A DNA stretch of 59,331 nucleotides from Paractinoplanes rishiriensis (GTDB taxonomy: Bacteria > Actinomycetota > Actinomycetes > Mycobacteriales > Micromonosporaceae), in assembly GCF_016862375.1 (NCBI RefSeq), contig NZ_BOMV01000041.1, positions 1 to 59,331 of the forward strand, given 5' to 3'. The notes beneath the pieces were generated by a model that made no database searches, had not been told where the DNA came from, and worked only from the letters and a program-made list of their open reading frames with translations. Both the position numbers and the translations under genes were made by a program. Shown here piece after piece: positions 1 to 7,739 of this stretch. Each line of letters begins with the position of its first letter. Positions within the stretch are counted from its first letter, which is position 1.

Positions 1-449
1 ACTCGTTCAACTTTACTAGGTCGACCTGCCCATGTCAACCGGTTTCTCCCGGTTGGAACCGATCTGCCCTAGTACCTCCCCCGAGCCAGGCGCGCAGCGT
101 TGCTGCGATCCGAAGTTCGAAGGATTTGGCAGGACGGCCGCTGCGGATCTCTCCGCTCGCTCGTCCGCGTCCCTGCCGGCTCCCAAAACATTACCCGGTC
201 CCGCACGCGCCTCCAAATCGCCCCCCGCCTTTCCGCATCACCCCAGCTCAGCGCTGGGAGAGGCGCAGGAAAGGGCGATCGCCCCCAGTAGGGCGGAGAC
301 GGGGGCCGCAGGGCGCGAGGGCGAAGGGTGAGGACGGAAGGGCACGGAGGGCGCAAGGCCCCAGGGCGCCAGGGCGCGAGAGCGGCGAGCGGACTTCAGG
401 AAGCGCGCGGAGAGCGGAAGTACAGAGCGCCCTCGCGCAACCCCCTGGG
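1..449. other. Left-edge region without a recognisable gene
   Basis: I find no convincing coding region here: the short open frames have no ribosome binding site and no recognisable protein. Two structures are visible. A 7-bp inverted repeat (caaccgg at 36-42, ccggttg at 49-55) could be the end of a terminator belonging to a gene left of the window. Positions 300-380 are strongly G-rich on the plus strand, with several imperfect copies of agggcgc. This stretch lies just downstream of the minus-strand Rieske gene that ends at 450, so part of it should be that gene's 3' untranslated region. Confidence 0.5.
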
Positions 450-1292
450 TCAGGGCCGGCGGACCTCGACCATCCCCGCCTTCACCCGCACCCCCAACAG
501 CGGCTGGTCACTGGCCGCCGGCCCGTGCACCACCGCGCCGTCCGTCAAGCGGAAGGTGCTGCCGTGCCAGGGGCAGACCACGCAAGCGTCTGCCCCTGAC
601 CCGACCACCTCACCATTACCCAGCGGTCCCGTCTCGTGGCCACAGCGTTCGATCATTGCGGTGACCAGCGAAGCCGTGCGGTACAGCAGCACCGGCACGG
701 CACCGACCGAACGGACGACCGGCTTCTCGTCGGGAAGCGACGCCAGCGAGCAGATCTCCGTCCACTCCTCCGGGACGCGCGCGATCTCCGGTGCCGCCTG
801 GTTGACGCCCGCGCTTCGGGCGTACGACAAATGTCCTCCGAGGTAGGCACCCAGCCCAGCCACCGACAGGCCGGCGAAAGCCAGGCCGACACCCGACCGC
901 CCGCGCTTGCGGGCCACCAGCGACGCCGCGTAGAGCGCAACCGCCACGCCGTTGGCCGAAGCGTGCACCAGGCCGACCCGTTGACGGTCCTTGGTCATCT
1001 GGGACCAGTCGGTCCAGCCGGCCAGGATCGCCGGCGGCGCGGTGGCCACGCCCAGGCCGATCAGCTTGGTGGCCGCGTTGCGCATGCCGGGCAGCAGGTC
1101 GAGCACCGCGGCCGAGACAAACGCGCCCACCGGCAGCTGGACCAGCACCGGGTGCAACGGGTGACCCAGCCAGGTGCCGTGCAGCAGGTCGCGCAGACGC
1201 TGCGACCGGATCGTGCCGGTCACGACCGCCTGCACCTTCTCCGCGACGCCATCCAGTTCGCGGGCTTGCTCGAGGCGGTTGAGCATCTGCAT
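450..1292 (-). CDS. DUF2231 membrane domain fused to a Rieske [2Fe-2S] domain
   Basis: The predicted protein has 280 residues. Residues 40-155 match a DUF2231-type membrane domain: a GHPLHP-like sequence near 44-48 and about four hydrophobic segments (roughly 47-68, 74-93, 110-127, 134-154). Residues 180-280 form a Rieske ferredoxin domain with both cluster motifs, Cys217-Gly-His219 and Cys240-Pro-Trp-His243. The family carries a [2Fe-2S] cluster and transfers electrons; the partner is unknown. I chose the ATG at 1292 because the open frame upstream of it lies inside the preceding gene. It starts 20 nt after the stop of the flavin disulfide reductase at 1313, so the two are probably one operon and may form an electron-transfer pair (inference). 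Confidence 0.85.
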   Translation of the reverse strand: MQMLNRLEQARELDGVAEKVQAVVTGTIRSQRLRDLLHGTWLGHPLHPVLVQLPVGAFVSAAVLDLLPGMRNAATKLIGLGVATAPPAILAGWTDWSQMTKDRQRVGLVHASANGVAVALYAASLVARKRGRSGVGLAFAGLSVAGLGAYLGGHLSYARSAGVNQAAPEIARVPEEWTEICSLASLPDEKPVVRSVGAVPVLLYRTASLVTAMIERCGHETGPLGNGEVVGSGADACVVCPWHGSTFRLTDGAVVHGPAASDQPLLGVRVKAGMVEVRRP

Positions 1293-1312
1293 CCCGGCCG
1301 GGTTCCCCCAGT

Positions 1313-2683
1313 TCAGCGGTCGAAACCCAGTCCCTTCAGCGCGTCGCCGAAACCCCGGTGGAAGGTCGGGTAGGCCCAGATCGTCGACAGCAGCGTGCGC
1401 ACCGGCACCTCGGCGTGCACCGCCACCGACATGGCCCCGAGCATCTCGCCGCCGGACGGGCCGGCCGTGGTCGCACCCACCAGCACGCCGCGCTGCCGAT
1501 CGGCGACCAGCTTGATGAAGCCCTCGTTGCCCGGACCGTGGATGTAGCCGCGCGACGTCGAGGACAGCGGCACATGGCTCTCCACCACGTCGATCCCGGC
1601 ACCGCGGGCCTGCACCGCGGTCATCCCCACCGCGCCGATCTCCGGGTCGATGAAAGTCACCCGCGGCCGTGCCCGGTAGTCGGCGTCCGGGCCGCCCTGG
1701 CCCAGGATGTCCCGCACCGCGATGTCCGCCTCGTACATGGACATGTGGGTGAAGGCGCCGTTTCCGGTCACATCGCCGACCGCCCACACACCGTCCTGCA
1801 CCCGCATCCGGGCGTCGGTACTCAGCCACCGCGCCGACGGGTCAAGCCCGACGGTGTCCACCCCGAGATCGCCCAGCCGTGCCGTCCGACCGGTCGCGAC
1901 CAGCAGTTTCTCCCCGGTCAGCACGGTGTCGTCGGTGAGCTTCAAAGAAAATTCGGTCCCGTACGCGACCTCCGACGCGCGGACGCCGGTGCGCACGCGG
2001 ACCCCGTCGGCCGTGAGCGCCTCGGCCGCGACCTGTGAGGACTCCGGCTCCTCCAGGGCCATCAGCCGTTCGCCGCCCTCGACGATCGTGACCTGCACAC
2101 CGAACCGCGCGAACACCTGCGCCAACTCGCACCCGATCGAGCCGCCGCCGAGGATCAGCAGCGACGACGGCAGGGTGTCGGCCTCAATCGCCTCCCGGTT
2201 TGTCCACATGGGCGTGCCGGCCAAGCCGGGCACCGGCGGGATCACCGCCTTGGTCCCGGTCGCGATCACCAGGCCGCGCGTGGCCGCGTACGTGTCCTCG
2301 CCGACTTTGATCTGACCCGGACCGACGATCCTGGCCGTACCCCGCACGAAGCTCGCGCCCTTACTGACGAGTCGGTCCACGGCGACCTTGTCGTTCCAGT
2401 CGTCGGTGGCGGCGTCCCGGATGCGTTTGGCGACCGGTGCCCAATCCGGCGTAACCGTCGCGGAGCCGGCGAGTCCCGGAATCCGGCGGGCCTCGGCGAG
2501 CGCCAGCCCGGCCCGCACCATCATCTTGGTGGGCACGCAGCCCCAGTACGGGCACTCGCCGCCGACCAGCGTGTTTTCCACGCCGACAACCGCCAGCCCC
2601 GCCTCGGCCAGGCGTCCCGCGACCTCTTCGCCGCCCACGCCCAACCCCACGACCACCACGTCGACCTGTCGCTTCTCGCCCAT
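1313..2683 (-). CDS. FAD-dependent pyridine nucleotide-disulfide oxidoreductase
   Basis: The 456-residue protein has the fold order of the dihydrolipoamide dehydrogenase/mercuric reductase family: an N-terminal FAD-binding glycine motif (about 9-20), the redox-active disulfide GGECPYWGCVPTK (Cys44, Cys49, Lys53), an NAD(P)-binding motif GGGSIGCEL near 178, and a C-terminal dimerisation domain. In dihydrolipoamide dehydrogenase the C-terminal active site is His-x-x-Pro-Thr with a following Glu. Here the corresponding stretch reads YPTFHRGFGDAL, so the base is absent or displaced and true lipoamide dehydrogenase activity is unlikely. It precedes the Rieske gene in one operon. The natural substrate cannot be told from sequence. 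The serine hydrolase gene diverges only 21 nt upstream. Confidence 0.85.
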   Translation of the reverse strand: MGEKRQVDVVVVGLGVGGEEVAGRLAEAGLAVVGVENTLVGGECPYWGCVPTKMMVRAGLALAEARRIPGLAGSATVTPDWAPVAKRIRDAATDDWNDKVAVDRLVSKGASFVRGTARIVGPGQIKVGEDTYAATRGLVIATGTKAVIPPVPGLAGTPMWTNREAIEADTLPSSLLILGGGSIGCELAQVFARFGVQVTIVEGGERLMALEEPESSQVAAEALTADGVRVRTGVRASEVAYGTEFSLKLTDDTVLTGEKLLVATGRTARLGDLGVDTVGLDPSARWLSTDARMRVQDGVWAVGDVTGNGAFTHMSMYEADIAVRDILGQGGPDADYRARPRVTFIDPEIGAVGMTAVQARGAGIDVVESHVPLSSTSRGYIHGPGNEGFIKLVADRQRGVLVGATTAGPSGGEMLGAMSVAVHAEVPVRTLLSTIWAYPTFHRGFGDALKGLGFDR

Positions 2684-2704
2684 GGGGTTCAGCTAAGCAC
2701 TAGC

Positions 2705-3775
2705 GTGCCGCCCATGGAGGGCTTCATCGCACCCGGTTTCGAGGCGGTGGCCGCGGCGTTCGCCGTGGAGCCGCGAGGTGGTTCGGCGCTCACTGTGCTG
2801 CGGCACGGTGAGCCGGTTGTGGACGTGCGCGAGGGCTGGCGGGACCCCGCTCATTCGCTGCCATGGGACGAGAACACGCTGGTCAACGTTTATTCGGTGG
2901 GCAAGCCGATCCTCGCGGCGGCGGTGCTCATCCTGGCGGGGCGCGGCCTCATCGATATATCGGCGCCGACCGCGGCTTACTGGCCGTCGTTTCAAACAAA
3001 GGCGACCGTACGCGACCTGCTCGCGCACCTCGCTGCGCTGCCGTCGTTCCCGGTGGAGCGCCCGGTGGCGGCGTGGTCCGACTGGGACCTGCTCTGCGCC
3101 GACCTGGCCGCCGCCACCCCGGAATGGGAACCCGGCACGGTGGCCGCCGAACACGCGATGACGTACGGGCATCTGCTCGGCGAGGTGGTGCGGCGCGTCG
3201 ACGGCCGCCCGCCGGCCCAGTTCGTCCGGGACGAGATCGGTCCGGACCTGGGCTTCGCACTGTCCGATGCGGACATGTCGCGCTGCGCGGACCTGGAGTT
3301 CGAGTCGCCCGGCTGGCCGGCGCAGACGCTCGGCGAACCGGGCTCGGTGCACGCGCGCGCCGTCTCCAACCCACCCGGCGCCCGCGACCTGGCCGTCCTG
3401 AACAGCCCGTTGTGGCGCCGCGCAGCCGTCCCCGCGATCAACACGCACACGTCGTCGCGCGCGATGGCCCAGTTCTACGCAGACGTGCTGGCCGGCCGGC
3501 TGCCCGCGCTGGCCGTTCCGCAGTACACCGGCTTCGACCGTTTCCTGGACAGCGACGTGACCTGGGGTTTCGGCGTCCAGATCGAGGCCGACGGCACCTG
3601 GGGCCAGGGCGGCCTGGGCGGCAACGCGGCCTGGGCGGACCCCGCGCGCGGCCTGGCCATCGCGTACGTGACCAGACGTTTGGGCGATTTCGACGCGGTC
3701 GACCGAATCGAGGAAACCTTGGCGCAACTCCCGGCGGATTCTTCTCATGCCGCCCGGCCCGCCGCCGATTCCTAA
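2705..3775 (+). CDS. Serine hydrolase of the beta-lactamase/EstB family
   Basis: The 356-residue protein is a class-C beta-lactamase-like serine hydrolase (the family also holds esterases such as EstB and D-aminopeptidases). The nucleophile motif SxxK is Ser64-Val-Gly-Lys67 and the second catalytic Tyr is probably Tyr154 in YGH. The C-terminal WGFGVQ and GGLGGNAAWADP segments match the region around the third family motif. No signal peptide is seen, so it is probably cytoplasmic and more likely an esterase than a drug-degrading enzyme (inference). The track start is GTG at 2705; the ATG at 2714 is an equally good alternative. The promoter must lie in the short gap shared with the divergent reductase gene. 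The next 263 nt (3776-4038) hold no convincing gene. Confidence 0.85.
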   Translation: MPPMEGFIAPGFEAVAAAFAVEPRGGSALTVLRHGEPVVDVREGWRDPAHSLPWDENTLVNVYSVGKPILAAAVLILAGRGLIDISAPTAAYWPSFQTKATVRDLLAHLAALPSFPVERPVAAWSDWDLLCADLAAATPEWEPGTVAAEHAMTYGHLLGEVVRRVDGRPPAQFVRDEIGPDLGFALSDADMSRCADLEFESPGWPAQTLGEPGSVHARAVSNPPGARDLAVLNSPLWRRAAVPAINTHTSSRAMAQFYADVLAGRLPALAVPQYTGFDRFLDSDVTWGFGVQIEADGTWGQGGLGGNAAWADPARGLAIAYVTRRLGDFDAVDRIEETLAQLPADSSHAARPAADS

Positions 3776-4038
3776 CGACGCGGAAGAGGGATCAAGGAGG
3801 CGGCGACGAGGGGGCGATGACGGACCGGGCTGGTGTCCGTCATCCTCGTCACCGCCGCGCTGGCGCCGTCCGTGGTTTCGGCCACGGACGGTGCCAGCGA
3901 TCCCGCCGCTCAGCGGCGGTCAGTCGTTCCGGCACTTCGCACTGCCGGAACCGGCAGCACAGAACCGTCCATGTTGATGCCCAAAATGGCGCAAATCGTG
4001 CGGAATGCTTGGGGCTTCCCGACACCGCAGGAGTTCCG

Positions 4039-4524
4039 ATGTCCTACATCTCGCCGCCGGCCCTGTTCGACGAGGCGCCGGCCCTCCCGGTCGAACCGCC
4101 CCGCGCGAACCTGATCAGCGTGATCCCCGCGGTCGCCGTCGCGGCGCTGGCCCTGTTCGGCGCCGGCTGGTACGGCGGTGTCACCTACGCCACTGCCGAG
4201 CACGACGCGAAACCGGCTGCTGCCCAGGTCGGCCGCCTGCAGCAGGCTCAGACCACCTGCGCCGAACCGAACGCGGGCGTGAGCGTCGCCGACGGCGGAC
4301 GAACGTTGACCGTCGACGTCAAGGGTGAGGAAGACTTCGTCGGCACGACCACCGGAACCCTCGACTGTGTGCTCCAGTTCCTCGAGTCACCCGCGGCGGT
4401 GACCCAGCACATCTACCAGACCAGAGCGCTGGACGGGCGCCAGCAGAACACCTGGCAGACATACGCGGCGTCGTGGTCCTACCACCCCGACAGCGGCCTC
4501 AACCTGATCGTCCAGGCGAAGTAG
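4039..4524 (+). CDS. Membrane-anchored protein of unknown function
   Basis: I do not recognise the family. The 161-residue protein has a short Pro-rich N-terminus, one hydrophobic segment at about 24-47, and an outside-facing domain of about 110 residues. That domain has two cysteines (in TTCAEPN and LDCVLQF) which could form a disulfide outside the cell. It has no lipobox. I chose the ATG at 4039 because GGAG lies a few bases upstream (gcaggagttccg); the longer open frame upstream has shadow-like composition and overlaps the serine hydrolase. It is convergent with the cyclase-family gene, with 6 nt between the two stops. Confidence 0.7.
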   Translation: MSYISPPALFDEAPALPVEPPRANLISVIPAVAVAALALFGAGWYGGVTYATAEHDAKPAAAQVGRLQQAQTTCAEPNAGVSVADGGRTLTVDVKGEEDFVGTTTGTLDCVLQFLESPAAVTQHIYQTRALDGRQQNTWQTYAASWSYHPDSGLNLIVQAK

Positions 4525-4530
4525 CGCGCG

Positions 4531-5484
4531 TCAGAAGGTGGCGATCGGGTTGACCGGGCTGCCGGACGTGCCGGCGAAGCGGACCGGCGCGACGGCGAGC
4601 TGGAAGTCCCACTGGCCGAGCTCGGCCGCCGTCGTCGCGCACGCCTCCAGGTCGCAGTTGTCGAGCAGCCACAGCCCCATCGCGACGAGGCTCACGGCGT
4701 GCACCGGCATCAGCACGGCGTCGTACCCCGACGGCTGAACGTCCTGCGGTGTGTCGGCGCCGATCAGCGCGACCTCGCGTTCCTGCAGCCACGGCAGGCA
4801 GGAAGCGTGCCAGCCGGCCTGCGTGATGCCGCCGGCCGGACCGGACTCGTGCCGGGCCCGCCCATAGCCGGTCCGCAGGAGTACCGCGTCACCGGACCGA
4901 ACCCGCACACCCTGGCGGCGCTCGGCCTCCTCGAGATCGTGGGGAAACACCCCCTGCCCCGGCTCCAGCCACGGCACTTCACGGACCGCCGCAACGTCCA
5001 GCAGCACGCCCCGCGTGACGATCCCGTCCGCCGCCGCCGTGACGGCCGCCCACGCAGATCCGCTCGCGGCGTCGACCAACGAATGCGACCGCCCGTTGTA
5101 CATCCTGCCGTCCCAGAACAGATGGCACGGCGAATCAAGGTGCGTGATCGTGTTGCCGTGGAACATGATGCCGAGCCGCTCGTTCGAAAACCCCCACCGC
5201 CGGTCGGCGTGAAAGTGGGCCGGCATGTGCTCGGCCCCCGGCATCTCGGCAGCACACGGGCACGCGGTAGTCGACCGCTCCATCTCCCCCGGTACGGCGA
5301 CCTCCCACCCACACGACACACTCCGGCCGTGCCGCACGGCCCGCGCCGCCGCCAGCCGAACATCGTCGGTGATGTGGTTGAGGGTCCCGCGCTCGTCGTC
5401 GTCGCCCCACCGCCCCCAGTTAGACAGCGTGTCGAAATACCCGACCACGTCGTCCTGTGTGGGTACCGATCGCTCGGCCGTCAT
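4531..5484 (-). CDS. Cyclase family protein (kynurenine formamidase-like metal hydrolase)
   Basis: The 317-residue protein belongs to the putative cyclase/kynurenine formamidase family. The metal-binding signature HxDxPxH is intact as His115-Leu-Asp117-Ser-Pro-Cys-His121. Other family features are ARAVRHGRSVS near 48 and the GDAVLLRTGYGR strand. Members hydrolyse amides or lactones such as N-formylkynurenine or isatin. Nothing nearby belongs to tryptophan breakdown, so the substrate is open. The length is longer than classic KynB (about 210 aa) and fits the longer cyclase subfamily. It appears to be a single gene. Confidence 0.85.
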   Translation of the reverse strand: MTAERSVPTQDDVVGYFDTLSNWGRWGDDDERGTLNHITDDVRLAAARAVRHGRSVSCGWEVAVPGEMERSTTACPCAAEMPGAEHMPAHFHADRRWGFSNERLGIMFHGNTITHLDSPCHLFWDGRMYNGRSHSLVDAASGSAWAAVTAAADGIVTRGVLLDVAAVREVPWLEPGQGVFPHDLEEAERRQGVRVRSGDAVLLRTGYGRARHESGPAGGITQAGWHASCLPWLQEREVALIGADTPQDVQPSGYDAVLMPVHAVSLVAMGLWLLDNCDLEACATTAAELGQWDFQLAVAPVRFAGTSGSPVNPIATF

Positions 5485-5789
5485 CCCCGCATCGACTCCT
5501 CCGCCGACCTTACGATTTCCGTCACGCAGATCCTATGCAGCTCGACGGATGCTACCGGGCGGCGTGCAAGGCTGACCTCATGCGAAACCTGGCCTCAATT
5601 GCCCTACCGGCAAGATCCTGCGCGATGTCGCCTAGCGCGGGAGCGGAACCGGCTTTTCCGCAGCAAGCAGGCTTCAGGTGCTTGACGCATAGACATGCCT
5701 GTGAGCAATCCGTGAGCAGTGCTCTCGCTGGTGTCAAGAGGAATGACGAACGCCGACCCGCGCTTCCGCTGGTCGGCGTGCTATCGCTC
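5485..5789. other. Intergenic stretch between the cyclase gene and the tRNA cluster
   Basis: I see no gene here. The stretch holds the upstream side of the cyclase-family gene and the downstream side of tRNA-Phe. The 3' ends of tRNA genes are frequent integration sites, but I found no recognisable repeat of the tRNA-Phe end and no integrase remnant in this stretch. Confidence 0.5.
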
Positions 5790-5866
5790 TGGTGGCCAGG
5801 GGCGGGGTCGAACCGCCGACCTTCCGATTTTCAGTCGGACGCTCGTACCAACTGAGCTACCTGGCC
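5790..5866 (-). tRNA. tRNA-Phe (GAA)
   Basis: On the minus strand the 7-bp acceptor stem is GGCCAGG paired with CCTGGCC. The anticodon arm is TCCGA-CTGAAAA-TCGGA, giving anticodon GAA, and the T arm is GGCGG-TTCGACC-CCGCC. The discriminator base is A and the CCA end is encoded (5790-5792). It is the last of three tRNAs in the order Glu-Asp-Phe on the minus strand. Confidence 0.96.
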
Positions 5867-5878
5867 AGGGAATTGCTG

Positions 5879-5952
5879 CGGTCCTGACGGGACTTGAACC
5901 CGCGACCTCCGCCTTGACAGGGCGGCGAGCACTCCAACTGCTCCACAGGACC
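5879..5952 (-). tRNA. tRNA-Asp (GTC)
   Basis: On the minus strand the acceptor stem is GGTCCTG paired with CAGGACC. The anticodon arm is CCGCC-CTGTCAA-GGCGG with anticodon GTC, followed by a T arm containing GGTTCAAGTCC. The discriminator is G and CCA is not encoded. It lies 12 nt from tRNA-Phe and 74 nt from tRNA-Glu, so the three are probably one transcript. Confidence 0.96.
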
Positions 5953-6026
5953 TTGCTATTCAACTGTGCTATTCAACTGTCTTACCGCTGGTCTTGCTGG
6001 CAACCTTGCGGCAACCAACTTACCAG

Positions 6027-6099
6027 TGCCCCCAACGGGATTCGAACCCGTGCTACCGCCTTGAAAGGGCGGCGTCCTGGGCCACTAGACGATGAGGGC
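6027..6099 (-). tRNA. tRNA-Glu (TTC)
   Basis: On the minus strand the acceptor stem is GCCCTCA paired with TGGGGGC (one G-T pair). The anticodon arm is CCGCC-CTTTCAA-GGCGG with anticodon TTC, and the T arm contains GGTTCGAATCC. The discriminator is A and CCA is not encoded. It is first in the Glu-Asp-Phe transcript. Confidence 0.96.
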
Positions 6100-6247
6100 A
6101 ACTCCGCCAGTATTGCACGTCTGCAACACCATGCGGTGGTGACCCCAACCGGGCCCCGCTTGAGGCTTGGAAAGCATACGTGATCCGGTGGTCCCAATCC
6201 AAACCGGTATCCCCTTCCCGGCGGCAGGCCTCCTACCAGGGGAAACG

Positions 6248-7177
6248 TCAGCCGACGGCGGCGGAGACGAGCGCGACCGCCTCGGCCAGTCCGGTGAGCT
6301 GGACCACGCCGGCGGGGAGTTCGTGGGGCCAGCCGGGGCCGGCGGCGGCCACCAGGAACGGGGGCCGCGGGTGGGCGGTCAGCGCGTCCAGCTGGGTCGG
6401 GTCGCCGGTGCCGGGCAGCTGGGACCAGAGCACGACCGCGGTGGGGCCGGTTCGCGTCACGGCGTCGGCGAGAGCTCGCGGGGGGACCCGGGCGCCCAGC
6501 AGACGGGCCGGCACGCCCGCCTCGGCCAGGGCGGCCGCGAGCGCCTCCAGCGGCAGGGTGTGCTGTTCCTCGTCAGCCGCCGCCAGGAGCACCCGGGGCA
6601 GGCCGGGCGGCCGGGGCACGGCGGCCAGCACCTCGGTGAGGCAGCGGGAGAGCAGGTGTTCGACCTCGACGAAACGCTCCGTGGCCTGGTAGCGCTCGCC
6701 GATCCCGATCAGGACCGGCACCACCACCTCGGCCCAGGTGTCGATCACGCCGTGCTCGACCAGGGCGGCGGTGAGCAGGTGGCGCATGGCCGGCACGTCC
6801 AGGCGCATGGCGGCCCGGGCCAGGCCGCGGGCGGCGGGTGAAGCCGGGCCGAGCGGGATGGCCTGACCACCGCCGTCCCGGGCGGCTCCGGGGACCGGGG
6901 GCGTTTCACCGTTGGCGGCGGCCGCGCCGACCGAGGCCGCAACGCCGGCCGGGATACGCCGCGCCCAGGCAGCCGCCTCGGCCGGCGCCACGCCCTGCGC
7001 GGTGAGCCGCAGCATGACCTCGAGCCGGTCCAGGTCCTGTCTGGTGTACCTGCGGTGCTGTCCGGGCACGTGCCGGCTGGGTCCCAACCCGTATCTCTGG
7101 TGCCACGTGCGCAACGTCGTGACCGCCACGCCGAGACGACGGGCGGCCGCGCCGGCGCTCAGGCCGTCATCGACCAC
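6248..7177 (-). CDS. MerR-family regulator with a B12-binding domain (CarH/LitR type)
   Basis: The 309-residue protein has a MerR-type helix-turn-helix at 5-60 (LSAGAAARRLGVAVTTLRTW), a helical bundle at about 115-185 and a cobalamin-binding Rossmann-like domain at 190-309. CarH and LitR use adenosylcobalamin as a light sensor and repress carotenoid genes in the dark. The Glu173-His174 pair and a candidate lower-ligand His206 (in DEEQHTLP) are present. The family's W-x9-EH motif is changed here to Tyr163-x9-Glu173-His174, and the residue after Tyr163 is Gln. The GTG start at 7177 overlaps the idi stop by 11 nt and is a prediction. It is the last gene of the crtE-crtI-idi operon, so it probably regulates that operon. 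Its autoregulation and light response are inferred. Confidence 0.85.
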   Translation of the reverse strand: MVDDGLSAGAAARRLGVAVTTLRTWHQRYGLGPSRHVPGQHRRYTRQDLDRLEVMLRLTAQGVAPAEAAAWARRIPAGVAASVGAAAANGETPPVPGAARDGGGQAIPLGPASPAARGLARAAMRLDVPAMRHLLTAALVEHGVIDTWAEVVVPVLIGIGERYQATERFVEVEHLLSRCLTEVLAAVPRPPGLPRVLLAAADEEQHTLPLEALAAALAEAGVPARLLGARVPPRALADAVTRTGPTAVVLWSQLPGTGDPTQLDALTAHPRPPFLVAAAGPGWPHELPAGVVQLTGLAEAVALVSAAVG

Positions 7178-7739
7178 CCGGCCGCTCCGGCGCCTCGCGA
7201 GGAACGGGAACGGGCAGAACGGCGGTGACCCCGGCCAGCCACGGTGCATACCGGTCGGGCTCGGTGTCCAGGGCGGTGAGCAGGGCGGACACCGACACCC
7301 AGCGCAGGTCGGCCACCTCGGCGGGATCCGGCACCGGGCGCCGCGCGTCCGGCAGATCGCCCACCAGCACGTGGTCGTACTCGTGCTCGACCCGCCCGGT
7401 CGCCGGGTCCTCGGCCCGGTACGTGTAGACGCCCACCTCCGACAGCGGCACCCCGGCGATACCGAGTTCCTCGACCAGCCGCCGCCCGGCCGCCGTCGCC
7501 ACGTCCTCGCCGGGCTGCGGGTGGCCACAGCAACTGTTGGCCCAGCGCAGCGGAAACCGGGTCTTGGCGGCGGAACGTTGCTGCAGCAGCACCCGGCCGC
7601 TGTCCGGATCGCGCAGGAACACGGAGAAGGCCCGGTGCAGCCGTCCGGGCGAGCGGTGCGCCTCGTCGACCGTCATAACCCCGACCGGCACGCCCGACCC
7701 GTCGACGAGTTCAACCTGGTGCGATTCCCGGACGCTCAT
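7167..7739 (-). CDS. idi: Isopentenyl-diphosphate delta-isomerase, type I
   Basis: The 190-residue Nudix-fold enzyme interconverts isopentenyl and dimethylallyl diphosphate, feeding GGPP synthesis. Visible motifs are the catalytic-cysteine segment WANSCCGHPQPGE, the Nudix-like RRLVEELGI and the metal-binding EHEYDHVLVG. The length fits bacterial type I enzymes. The ATG at 7739 shares one base with the crtI stop (TGATG), a sign of translational coupling, and the 3' end overlaps the regulator start. Its place inside the crt operon means precursor supply is co-regulated with carotenoid production. Confidence 0.95.
   Translation of the reverse strand: MSVRESHQVELVDGSGVPVGVMTVDEAHRSPGRLHRAFSVFLRDPDSGRVLLQQRSAAKTRFPLRWANSCCGHPQPGEDVATAAGRRLVEELGIAGVPLSEVGVYTYRAEDPATGRVEHEYDHVLVGDLPDARRPVPDPAEVADLRWVSVSALLTALDTEPDRYAPWLAGVTAVLPVPVPREAPERPGGR

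Noticed and set aside
300..380. G-rich repeats as a G-quadruplex or a decayed gene
   Set aside because: The runs of G are mostly three or fewer and irregular; no protein trace. Left as unexplained noncoding sequence.
5485..6100. tRNA cluster as an integration site of a mobile element
   Set aside because: No integrase, no repeated tRNA end and no change in composition was seen nearby.
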